Shown here piece after piece: positions 1 to 23,503 of a stretch of DNA of 64,000 bases. The translations under genes and the position numbers were made by a program. The DNA comes from Atopsyche davidsoni (taxonomy: Eukaryota > Arthropoda > Insecta > Trichoptera > Hydrobiosidae), in the NCBI GenBank assembly GCA_022113835.1, contig JAILWY010000014.1, positions 7,689,501-7,753,500 of the forward strand, in the 5' to 3' direction. The notes beneath the pieces are model-generated. The model worked only from the letters and a program-made list of their open reading frames with translations. It was not told where the DNA came from and made no database searches. Position 1 is the stretch's first letter, and every line of letters begins with the position of its first letter.

Positions 1-2
1 AC

Positions 3-11219
<11,217 letters not shown>

Positions 11220-11375
11220 ACAAACTGTCACGTGTTGTGTTGTTTCATTATTCATTCAAATAATGTTAGGTCAGATGCAGTACAAAAATATTTATAGTCA
11301 GGTTTTTAAGTTGAAATATTTCATGTTGTTTTTAATTATAATCTCGTAATGAGGTGGACTCGTGATTAAACCATG

Positions 11376-11381
11376 AATAAA
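11376..11381 (+). terminator. Prp8 polyadenylation signal
   Basis: AATAAA lies 157 bases after the Prp8 stop codon, in an AT-rich 3' UTR. A second AATAAA follows at 11555-11560 and could serve as a distal site. The choice between them cannot be made from sequence alone. Confidence 0.6.
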
Positions 11382-11680
11382 ATTCATTAACTTCGACCAC
11401 ACGTGGATAAATATTTTATTGTATTTGTATCCAAACTGTGAATTCAATTTATTTTTAAATACTTAATTGTAAATTATCCTCTTGCTTCTTAGGAACTGGA
11501 GGATTAGCTTAATGATTTATAGTTTTATGAGAAGTGTACTTTTAGGTTTTTGTAAATAAATGATATTTTATACTTAATATTTTTATTTCGAGGGTATCAA
11601 TAAATGTATTATATTTAATTCTATGGTTATTTATGAGTCCAAATTTATTTAGACTGATGAATTCAAACACTATTAACTTA

Positions 11681-12150
11681 CTTGAAATGTAGCCTGTCAC
11701 AGAATGACGTATTCGATGAACAATGCAATAGTGTTTGCACATATGTTTGGCTGAATACTCGAATAGCAGGGTACTCGAATTTGAAGGAGACGCTGTTCAC
11801 GTTTTCCTTCCAATTCATTGCTTGTCATTTGTGTCACATTTCGTGTCACAAACAATGCATCACTTTCACTGCACTGTTCTTTATTTGAAAAATTCTAAAT
11901 TTGAAATTCTCGCGGTGAACAACAGAATCCTATAATTCGTACATATTGAAACTCGCTAAAGCATATTTTATAGTTTTATTCAATTAGTTTATGAATGAAA
12001 ATATCCTATCGTCTTGAAATTCGGCATATAACTGGAAAAACTTACTGAACTTACATGCAAAAAATCAGCATTGTATCTTTTAAGATATTCTATAGAGAAC
12101 CAAAAAATGAAACATACATACACCCACACAATGGATATTATTATTATAGA
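11681..12150 (-). mobile_element. Non-autonomous Helitron-like element, copy 1 (470 bp)
   Basis: On the minus strand it starts TCTATAATAATAATATCC and ends GGCTACATTTCAAG after a degenerate hairpin (CATTCTGTGACAG). The CTAG end expected of Helitrons is mutated to CAAG. The flanking bases are A before and T after, as expected for insertion between A and T with no target duplication. Internal sequence around GTGTCACATTTCGTGTCACA (11830-11849) matches the reverse complement of the longer copy at 45737-46352. No coding capacity remains. Confidence 0.75.
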
Positions 12151-12991
12151 TAATCTATGAAGTTCTTCTACAGTTGCTCATTTTTATATCCATAAAAAAA
12201 AGATTTCCCAATTCTAAGCTTTTGTTGAAAACAAATAAAGCTATCTGTATTTTTTAGAATATACAAACAATGCAACTTGCTAAAAGATTATACGTGGAAT
12301 TGACAAGTTAATAATAAGTTTTTTTAGAGTTGTAATTCTAGCTTTGAAAGCTTCACAGGTTTTATAAAAGTTGGCATTTTTTGATCATTGAGAATACAAA
12401 CTTATAAAGTAATTTTATTAAATATATCCAAATGTGCTATATGACTCTTCTCATAATTTTTAATAACATTTCAAGTCACAAAGTCTTGAGAAAACTGGTA
12501 GATGCTGACTTAAAATGCTGGTATTAAAATTCCTAATAGCATAATTATAAATACCTACTTTTAAAAATGGCGGATGTCTGCCACATATGTTGAATTAAAA
12601 CTTCATATGCAAATAATATAATAGAATAGTGCAATCTACCAAAACATTTTCGGAAATACTTTAAATGCTATTTGTCTATTAGGTCAGTAAAAAAATAAAG
12701 GTGAAATTGGCATCTACTTAAAAATCAATTACGTTGTTGCATAAGTAGAATGCAGATGATGGGAAAATCAAATAATTAGTTGATGATGTACAAAAGATTC
12801 CTTATCAAATACACCATGAAATATTAATGAAACATGGAATATAAATAACACAGTTTTTCTATAAGAATGGAGATATAAATTAACTCTTATACATTAAATA
12901 GTGAGATGAGAGGCTTGAATGAAAAAATAAATTAAAATCATAATTAGGATATTTTAAAGAAGAACGGAGATAGTACCTGATAGTATCTTGT

Positions 12992-13013
12992 TTTATTGTA
13001 ATATGACTTTATT
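12992..13013 (-). terminator. Guanylate cyclase polyadenylation signals
   Basis: Two minus-strand AATAAA hexamers (13008-13013 and 12992-12997) lie 46-67 bases past the stop codon of the guanylate cyclase. They imply a very short 3' UTR. Confidence 0.6.
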
Positions 13014-13058
13014 ATTTTGGAAATATGGTGAGTAATTTGTAGGCTGTGTTCAGTGTTG

Positions 13059-16000
13059 TTAGGAGCTCTTGGGGTTCCTGGATTTCCGGGAATGAAGACG
13101 CTGGAGGTAGGCTGGCTGTGAATCCTCAGGGCTCCACGGAGAGGACTCCCCTCGGCTCACTCCTCCCTCTCGCTGAGTCAACCAGTATGTCATCATTTGA
13201 CCCTTACCCTAAAATTCAGGTATTTTTTTGTATGAATTGGTTTTTGGTCACATTATAAGGGTATTTTCAAGTCTAGTTGCAAAAATATAAAATTAAGACT
13301 GAAAATGCTCTCTAATTAAGATTTTGATTTTATTTTTTATTATTTTCATTATCAATAAAATAAGCTTAATTTATGAAAAAATATATTTAAAAAAAAAATT
13401 AAATCAATCTATATTTTACCTTCACATCAACCAGTCCTCTTTTCTCTGTTCTAAAACCACCGGCAGCATCTAATGCATTTTTCATATCTTCACTTATATG
13501 AATTCTGAGAGCTGAAAAGAGTAATATTTTTATTTATTTATTGAAAAATTGCGACAATTTAGACACATTGCAACAATTAAGACATATTTACAACTCTACT
13601 AAAGCTTGAATTGTGTGATGTTAAAATTATCATGGATATGCTTGCATTTACTTTGGTAACCTTAATGTCTTTTTCTATGGGATAAATTCCCTTTGAATCT
13701 TCTATAAGTCCCGAATCTTAGAGCCTAAAAATATAAGTGTTGAGTGAGGACTATGTAAAACTTTAAGATGTATCAGCTATTTGATGATGCCAGCATAAGT
13801 AATCGTGAAATGATAGAAATACTGAGATGAAATAGTTGATAAATTAATGAAAATATAAGATTTGGATGCAGATGTGGAAATTCAATCCTCATTGTGGAGA
13901 TCATCATTTTGCAGTTTGAAAATCTGCCAAATATATGGAATTTGAAGTTTGACTAGAGTTATTATACCTTCCCCTGTAGACTCCATGCGGCTAGCAGTGT
14001 TGACAGTATCCCCGAAGAGACAGTAGCGCGGCATCTTGGAGCCCACCACACCGGCTACGCAGGGGCCAGTGTGAAGGCCACAACGCATGCGCAAGGTCTC
14101 CCCCGGACGGTGCGGTGCACGACACCGAGCTCCCGCCTCCAGCAACTCTAGGGCCATACTTGCTATTTCCGGAGCATGCTTGTCTCCTATTTTTATTAAA
14201 ATAACTCTTAATAAAGGGTTTCTTTATGAAATGATTAATTGATGACACAAAATATTTTTTACACAAACAAAATTAATAAGTACCATTTTTGACAGGTAGA
14301 CCTGAAGCCACCATGTAGGAATCTCCTATGGTTTCTACTTTATAGACATCATAACATTCGATTCTGGCATCAAACAAGCGGTATATGGAGTTCAAAAATG
14401 TGACCACCTGAAATCACAAAATAGCATTATTGATTTCATTTTATTATTAATTAAAAATTCTGGTAAAAATATTATTTTCAAAAACAAAAAACAGACCTGG
14501 AGAGGTGTTGTTCCAGCAGCTATTTCAGTAAAGCCCTCTATGTCACTGAAATAAATGCTTACTGAAGAAAAGTATTCTGCCGGTACCTGAAATGTAGTAT
14601 ATGAAAATACACAATATTAATTTTATGACTATTATTGATTTAAATTAACTAGCCAGAGTCATGAATGATAATAAATTGACCCTAGGGCTTTGAGAAGAAT
14701 ATAAATTTCTAAAACAGGTTTTTTGCAATTTCTCTGTAGAGAGAGAGATATAGAGCAAGAATTTAGCTGTTATGGATATCTTGGACTGAAGTAAGAACTA
14801 TTGTGAGACTATTCAAAGACTGGTGCTTCGAAATATGCAAAGCTCGAGAGGTTTCAGCTCTCAGGCTGTGTTTGAATGGTCTTTTTATATAATTGTAATG
14901 ATTACACATTGCGACGATTACGCAATGATCCACTCGTTTTTTCTGTGAAACCTATGAGGTTTTAAGTGCGACTTTTCAGGCCTCCAAGCTCTTTGAAAAA
15001 CCCACTCTTCATTGAATTTGCTGGGATTTTAATAGCGCCTACTTCTACTGCTTCGCAACGGAATAATGGCATTAGAAAAATCGAGATATCTATTATATTT
15101 TATCTGATAGTTAGTATATTTGATTTCCGGGGAATGCTGAATAAAGCAAATGACAGAGGCATAGGAGAAGCTGGGCGAAATTGTAAATGTAAACATTATA
15201 AGTTACTGCCAAAATCATTATGTCTAAAGGTGTAGTGAAGTCCTAATAAAAAATTGATAGTTTAATTTATCTAAAATAACTTACCTGTTGTTCTCTTTTG
15301 AGCCTCATGGCCACACTAGGAGGCAGCATTTGACACAGGAGGGTGTCCGAAAGTTGCTTTTCTCTCTTTAGTTCCTGGGCCTTCTCTGATAGATGTGTGG
15401 CATATAGCTGTAATAACATATAATTTAACTATGGTGTACTAAATCAACAAGTCTACATAAGTTTTAGAAATATTATTTTATTTAAAATTAAATTATTACT
15501 TGTATGGTATTGACAGCACTTCTAACCAAGCCAATGATGACGGGAGAAAGCGCCAATACTAGGACTAATATAGCCAGTCCTATCATCTCTGATTGTCGAG
15601 CTTCACTTAAAGACTTCTCAACTCCATTGCTATAATATAACAAAAATAAATATTTTAAAACTTCAATAGTCTCTTAATCAATATAAATGATTTCATTTGA
15701 AGTATATACATACCGAATGTAAGAACGAAGCTCCTTTTGTAGTTCTCGTAGCTGGTCTACGTAGGTGGCTGTTTCATCATAGTATTCAATGGCTTGATCT
15801 ACACTTCCTGTCCTCTTCTTATTTTCAATAATCAATTGACTTCTAAAACAAATCATTTTTGATTAAGTTACTTGATAGATAAGCTTATTGCAAACACTAA
15901 ATAGGAATGATTTTCAGAAAAATAGTTTTACAATAAATGAAAACCTTGTTAAAGTAAAATTTAGGTCTTGTATACAATGTTAACTTGAAAATATCCATTC

Positions 16001-19000
16001 AAAAATCCATCGCAATATGTAATATAAAGTGATTATCGTTGCAAGCTTATACCAAGATGTCTCAATGTAGGTAGGTTTAAGAAATTTAATTACTGTATTA
16101 CTTTATTTTGTTTGGTCATATTGTAATTTTGATTTAACAAATGCAATTACACTTTTTTACTTAACTCTGTTAGTATCTTAAAAGCTTTATTATAATTATA
16201 TTAAAAGCAAATAGTTTTTGGTTTTAAAGGGATAGAGTATTGTTTTGTTAGATGAAAATATTGTTTTGTTAGATGAAAATATTGTTTTTGTATTAATCAT
16301 TTAAACCTGTTTCGAACTCGATCATAGTGTGTAAGATTTCCAGCTCGCAAGTTGGGAACATAATTGAGCACGTTCTCCAGTAGGTCAAGTCCGAGGACAT
16401 GGTGAGTGATGTACTCATAGTGTGAGTCTGCCGATAGAGTGCCTCGTCCGAAATAGCTGATGCCCAGCATGGATGCCACACCGATGCTTTCAATGCAGCG
16501 AAGCAGGTTTTTGAAGCCGACCAAGTATCTGGACAATAATAATAAATTAATTTAGATATGCGATGAATTATGTCTGATGTGCTGCAAAGAGCTTTGAGAT
16601 CAATATAACTTTTATTCTCACAAAATTCTAAATAGATGTCTAAAAGATGATAACCCCTCAGTAATCAGTAATGAGGAGATCGATGGTTTTTTTTATTAAT
16701 GTATTTTTTATTGATTGTAGGTATTTTTGTATAAAAAAATTAAAGTTTTCATTTAGGTAAAAGCAATTGCGAGGAGTCCAACCTCCAAATAGTGCTGCTG
16801 TCGGTCTCTTTGATGTGCTTGGTGAGATGTTCGAGGAGAGCGGCATTGACGGTGGTGTACCACTGCATCACTTCCGATATGGAACTTTCTTCAGAGTTGA
16901 TTTTTTCCCTGAAAGCAAAATAATTATTTTGCTATAAAAAAAAGATGATTTGCGCAGAGAAGAGCTAATGCTCGTTTCGATGAGAGCATCTGTAAAGGGC
17001 GAAAGGGCTTCATTGATACAAAGACTGATGGTGATTTTTAAAAAAAATCTTTGCACATTTTTTAATTCTTCTTCTTTGGGTGCCTCTCCCCGGAAAAGGT
17101 TAGTGACCATCTCACTATGTCTGTTCACTGTTTTCTTAGGGAGAATAGTGTAGTGGGTCCACGGGACCTTCTATATCGCAGTTTTGTATTCGAATCTGTG
17201 TATTGCTGCTACCCAATAGCTTTATTGTATAATCCTTTCCTCACAAAGCTCTGGCATTTAAATCTGATACTCCTGCAGCAGGCTGCAGAAACAATATTAA
17301 GAGTCACATGATTACATTACATTGTTTTTATTATATTATTGTGGTGTTATCAAATTTGTTGAGAATCTACACGATGAATGCAGATGTGCTGCGTTTGGCA
17401 TTTGTATGAATTCGCGGCCGTCTCTGAGGACGAGTCCGGTCGATGCTTGCTTTATTAATTGGGTCAGTCGGAGGGCGCAGCATGCAGCACCGCTGTTTGC
17501 CGAGGAATTACCGGACGCGTCCATTACTCGCGGACCGCCAGCTTCACAAAAGGCACAAAACGTACCATCTAAAGTAATTCTCTGACTAGTGTCATCATGA
17601 TATTTACGAGTATAAATAAATCTTTTTTATATATCATGCGGTGCAGAGGGGCCCGGGGACCCATTAAACTAGGGGTGGCCAACAAGTCGGTCGTGAAGCT
17701 AATTTTGGTCGATCTCCGTTAAATGATTATGTTGTTTTGTAACATATTTTGCTTATCTACTCATAGCTCGCGAGAGTGCACCTCGTACCGAAACATAGTG
17801 CACAGACGTAGCATGCATTTCGCCCCTCCCTCTCCCCACCGAGATTGCGACAAATTTTAAAAATAAAAAGTAGATCTTATGTAGGTACACAAATGTTGGC
17901 AACCCCTGCGTTACACTGTCCTCCCTAAGAAAATCACGAACAGACTTGAAGATATGCTCAGTGAGATGGTCACCGACCTTCTCTGAGGAGAGGCACCCGA
18001 AGAAGAAGATATATCATGCAATATATCTCTAACATTATTATTGGAAAGTAAGTTTACACTAGACACTGTTTGAGCACGATCGCCGGATGATTTACGAGAA
18101 TATACCTCGTAACATATTTACAGTTTGGACATTGACGAAATTATTTTTATTAATCTACCGTTTGAACAAGATTTTAGTATTAAAATTATCATAGGGTTGG
18201 GCATTACTGACGATGAGTGAACGCTTGTATGTGCATGCAAGGAAATATTTACAGATGTTGTGAATTTATAGTATTTATTGGCCGAAAAAGAAAAGGAGCG
18301 AGGGGGCGATATGCGGCACTCGGAATAACGCAATCGGTTGAACAAGACAGATTGCCGACCGAAACGTGAATAATAGTGAATTTAGATTCATGCGAAGCCT
18401 AGCAGAGGACGGGTCTTCAGCTCCCGGCCAGACGACGCACCCCCTGGGTGGTGGGGTGGAGGGGTGGTGGGGTGGTGGGGTGGTGGGGTGGTGGAGGGGT
18501 GGCGGGAGTGGTGTGGTGGTGGCGGGGGCGGCGAGGGGAGAGCTCGCCGGAGAGGCGACGCCGGAATCGACACGTCCCGGAGGTAGTCGCCTACTCGCTG
18601 TCTGGTTTGTTTTTGTTTACCCAAACGCGACACAAATTATGTATGCATACTTTATCAAAGTAGTGTTCACATCGTTGTACATGTAAGTACACAATAAAAT
18701 GATTAATTATGTAGGGTATTCTCTGAGGCTAATTATGTTGTTTACCGCCAGCGCGAATATTATCGTATTTCAAGATGAAGGAAGCGATCCGAGAGCCTCC
18801 GGACTTGTTATTCGCCTTCTTGACGAACTGCCGCAATATGTTAATTTAATTTCCGGAGCAGTCGATGGACGCGGACACACTTTGGAAACAACAGGCGCAT
18901 CTTTGACGCGGTTCTTTGTTTCTTTTGTACACACTTGTCCTCTCCACATTTTGCCGTTGTATGTTGAGATGTCCTGGAGGAACAGTGGATGTGGAGAATT

Positions 19001-22000
19001 GGTTGCAGGATTCAAGTGTGGTTCCAAATCAGAAGGTCGGCAAGATATTATTACGTATTCGTAATTTACATGATAGAATTATGTTATGTGTCGAAGTCTC
19101 TCTGCCGCATGAAGCGCTGGGAGCCTTGATATAGTATATATTGGTATTGTTACACCGCCGAGTAGTTAGCTCGGAGGGAGCTGTCGTGTGCCGATAAATT
19201 GTAGCTCGGTGCATGTGCACCGACCGCTACACACAAAAATAACTATTTTAATGACATTTTTGGCATGTAAAAGTATTGAAATGACTACTGTCGTGTCGAT
19301 GTATATGCGAGAGTTAGTTACATATTAGTACTTGAGATTGTGCATGCAAATTTTATGAGGATGCGAAACGACGAAATAGCTGAGAAATTAATTAAGCATT
19401 ATATTCACACATAACATTAAGAAAAGCAAAAAAATTCAGATACATTTTATGTACATTCAAAAAACAGGTTCAAACAATTAATTTAAATGATGACTCAAAT
19501 AGTAGTCTTTTTTATTAAGTCACTCTCAGTAAAATGGATAAGGTAGCCGTTAAGCAACTTTTTTTCAGTCTCAGTGCCCATATCATTCTTGGGACACTCA
19601 TTATTTTTATTTCAGACCATCCTATGATGGTATTATTGTCCGTCAGCTATCTGACGGACAATAATACCAGAGAAGCTACTAAAAGAAGTATATTGCTGCG
19701 TGGTGGTAGGCACTATATATTTTAACAGCAAAAATAATTTGCTTCTCACATTAAACTTGTAACATATACTTTAAGTGCAAGAGAAGGGTTTGATTAAAGT
19801 TTAGCATTTTGTGAAGCACACAGCTCGTTATGTACAGCAACATTCTGTCACGATTGATCTGTTCATTGACTGCATCGAGTCTCGGAAAATCGAACAATGC
19901 CTCAAGTAGGACGGTCACGAAACATCACCATCTATTTTCAGAATGTTTTCATCACCCACAAAGGGTGTCGCATCCATTTTATGTTGGCATCTCGAGATCT
20001 GATATATTTTTTTTCAACAGAAAATATAAGAATATCAACAATACGCATTACAAAACACAGTGGATAAAATAAATGACTACGTCTGCAAATAAAATATGCA
20101 CGATCGAAAGTGAAAGCATGTGACGCCGATACAATGTATTTTTTTTTTAAACTTCACAAAATCGACGAAAATAACTTCAAAAACTATTTGCGTATTATTT
20201 ACGATGACTATGTGATTGATTGCATTAATAATCGTTGAGAGTAAATATTGATAAATATTAAGGCCAACAAAAATAGGTTAGAAAAGTAATTAATTAATTA
20301 TACAGGTACATATTGTACCTGTGATATGTTGAAGTGATTTGAGTTTTTTTTGTCGTTTAATTTATATGTACTGTATTTAAAATAAACTGCCAAAGAGCTT
20401 AAAATTGACACCACTCTCTCCGGTGGAGATATCCAGGGTGTAGTATATATTTCATCGATTGAAGTACTGCGCCATGCCCGAACCGAGGGTGATTATTTAA
20501 AGTAGTCGAAGTCTCGATTGTTCGGCAAGGGGGAAGCCGAGAACTTTCCAAAGCTTTGGATATTGGGTACAGGCTGGAGAGTTCCCCGTCGATACAATAT
20601 CAATTAAGGGAGGATTACTCGCTCGCGGCGCAGGATATTGCGGCTGGCGGCGACCTCTCCCCGGGTTTCCGGCAGCTTACAGGTACTATTGGGGACTTCC
20701 AGCATTTCTTTCCTAGATTTGACGGTCAAACGGTGACATTTTACTGTGGAAACGGCTTTCGTTCTTCAAATCGAAGGTTGACGGAAAATCACTTGATTTC
20801 CTATCACTTTTGGGATTGAGAAGTATCGAAAAAATGGCTGTCAAAAAATGAATTTTGTATAGTAATGAATTCAAAACGTGTATTGAAAATATGATGATTA
20901 AATGTAAAGGATGCATTCGGAGGTGCAAGCTAGGTGCGAGAAGCCTGACCTGAGGGAGTGGAGGCGCTGGCGGAACTCCAGCTCGGAGACGTCGGGGCCG
21001 CCGGGCACGAGGCACACGGGCGGCCACTCGCCCAGCCTGTCGATGGCGTCGTCCGTCACCAAGAAGCGCTGAGTCACGTTGGACCTGTCACAGAAAATCC
21101 AAGGAAGGGCTCAAGCGTTGCATCAGGTGACCCAGTCGTGGAAGTTGAAATGATCGGATAAATTAATACACTTTCTAGGTTTCTGAGGTAGAAGAGCACT
21201 GCTGAGTAAAAGCTATATGACAACTTTGAATCTTAGTTTCATTTTACTACACTATTAAGTTTACAAATATATATATATAATATGAGCTGAAAACGATTTA
21301 CCGGAGGGTGCTGCCGTTGGTGAAGATATAGAAGGCGACTTCTGACCTCTCCAGCTGCAGGCGCGTGACCAGTTTGCCCAGCTCGGTGGCTCGGCTCACC
21401 TGCACACGGGGGAGGGTCCAAACAAACTGAATCAGCATTGCAGGGTTGTCAGTGGGGGTTGTTCATATATTTATTGCATGTATATTTAGTACAAATATCG
21501 CGAATGGCTTGATAAACCGAGTTTCAAAAAATCAACAAGTTAAAATGGATTGTAGTTCAGTTTGATTTATCAATGAAACATTTTTTTAGTATTGTGCCCA
21601 TACAGAATTGCAGCTTTTATCCCGAAAGCACAAATATGTTCAAACGGCCCGATACGATCAACATGAAAAATCTATTAAAAGAATAATATTTTTTTATAAA
21701 TAACCAAACACATTTTTATAAAAATATATTTTTATTTTTGATTAGAAGTGAATCACTTTGAATAGTAATTATTTTTTTATAATGATCTCAGCATTGCGAT
21801 TAGATCCTCTGCAGTGTCTTTTGGGTATGTCTCAATCGGCATTAGATAAAACTGTAAGCTCTTTTATCTATGATCTTGTGATTTACTTCCAAAAACAATA
21901 TATTAATATCATACTAATAATATGAACCATTCCCAAAATATTTTTTTGTTGATAAAAGTAACTGAAGTTTATGTTACAGAAACATCGGGAACCCTTATGC

Positions 22001-23466
22001 CTGCCCAGCAGCCAGTAGGGGGTGAGGATGGAATAGGTAGCTTGTGTAAAATGAGAACGTATATTTTTCAGTGAGTTAAGTGGGTATTCAGGGTGAATAA
22101 AATCAGTAGCGTATCGCAATTCTAGCGGTATTTATATTTCAAAATTGTTTTTAATAGAACATATCAATATTAATAAGTTTAAATAATAATATTTAGCATG
22201 CACTTATATTGAATTTGGTCGGTGTGCTGTTGAAATTATTTCGTGTATTGGTTTTTTTAAATTAAAAATTATTACTATAGTAAACTATCTTTAATGCACA
22301 TGGTCACCTGAAAAATCAAGTTAGTCTCTAGCCGAGCTGCATTCTCGTTAAAAAATCATCATATATCGCAAGTACTTCACGATGACCATTCTTCAGATAA
22401 AATAAAACCAAATATGTATATTTTGTACATCCATCACGCCCCTGATTGTCACATGATCTGGCAGTTAATTTGGGCTCAAATTGGAAGGCTTGCGGGGTTG
22501 ATTTCCCCCGAGGAAAGGGTTGAGCTGCAAAAAGCCCCCTGCTTGGCCAGTCGGGAGATGAATCGCCGTGGGTTTTATTGGAAGCCGTAAATCAATGCCT
22601 AGCAAATGAGCTCGCACGTCATGCGTCATGCGTCATGCGTCATGCGTCACGGGGCCACCCAGTCAAGCCTATCGCCCTGGATCGCGAGCCTCCGACCATC
22701 CGCACCCCCGAGGCGGGCACAGCCCACTGAGATCCGCTGCAGTCTATCTGCCCTTTTCAAGACTTTTTCAATGACGAAAAGAGCAATCTGCATGGGTTAA
22801 AAAAAGGTATTAAAATTGTTACAAGACTTTGGCGACCGATATTTCAGTAGTTTGTGTGTGTCGGAGAGTCTGGGTATGGGTGAATCTACTGTCTAAAGTA
22901 CACATAGCTCGGTTGCGACGAGCATTCGCCGCCAGTCCATCATTGTATTGTGTCGGCAAACAATGATTCCCGTGTTCCTTTGTAAAATCTGCAACTGCAA
23001 TGCATTATATAAAAAGAAATATTCACAAAAAGAAGAACAGCAATGCTTTGTTATAAATATTTTTTGAAAATTAATTTTGAACAAATGAACTGCTTGCTCA
23101 CATTGAAAATATTGTGAATAATAATTATGATTTATGCGCAAACATTGCCGATCAAAATAATATATTAAAAATTTTATAATAGGACTTTTTATTTTTTTTT
23201 GTCAAGGCTATGCTTGCAATACAGTGTTTGGATATTCCTTGATCCTAGCGCAGGTCGTGGGGCTTACTACATGTGGCTTATGTGGTTGCGCGCGTGGGTT
23301 TCTCTATTTTCGTTATTGAGTTTGTGTAGGGAAAAATATGTGCAAAAAAACCTTTTTGCATGAGTTGAAGAATAAGTTAAATAGATAAGCAAGGATTACA
23401 TTGCCGATCACAAATTTGTGTCTATATTTTTTCGCAGCATGCATCCGCCTCCGTGGCGCAATCGGC

Positions 23467-23503
<37 letters not shown>

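Larger units (their letters stand above)
11220..13058. other. Intergenic region between convergent Prp8 and guanylate cyclase genes
   Basis: This AT-rich stretch holds the 3' UTRs of the two tail-to-tail genes and a Helitron-like element (11681-12150). The ORFs here (for example 11682-11935) lie inside that element and look like chance ORFs. I see no gene in 12151-12990. Confidence 0.7.

Noticed and set aside
17409..17421. GAATTCGCGGCCG, resembling an EcoRI-NotI cloning adaptor
   Set aside because: The flanks are ordinary genomic-looking sequence on both sides and the match is too short to claim vector contamination.
18366..18686. Gly/Trp-rich and Pro-rich ORFs
   Set aside because: Created by the GGGGTGGT tract within a confirmed intron.
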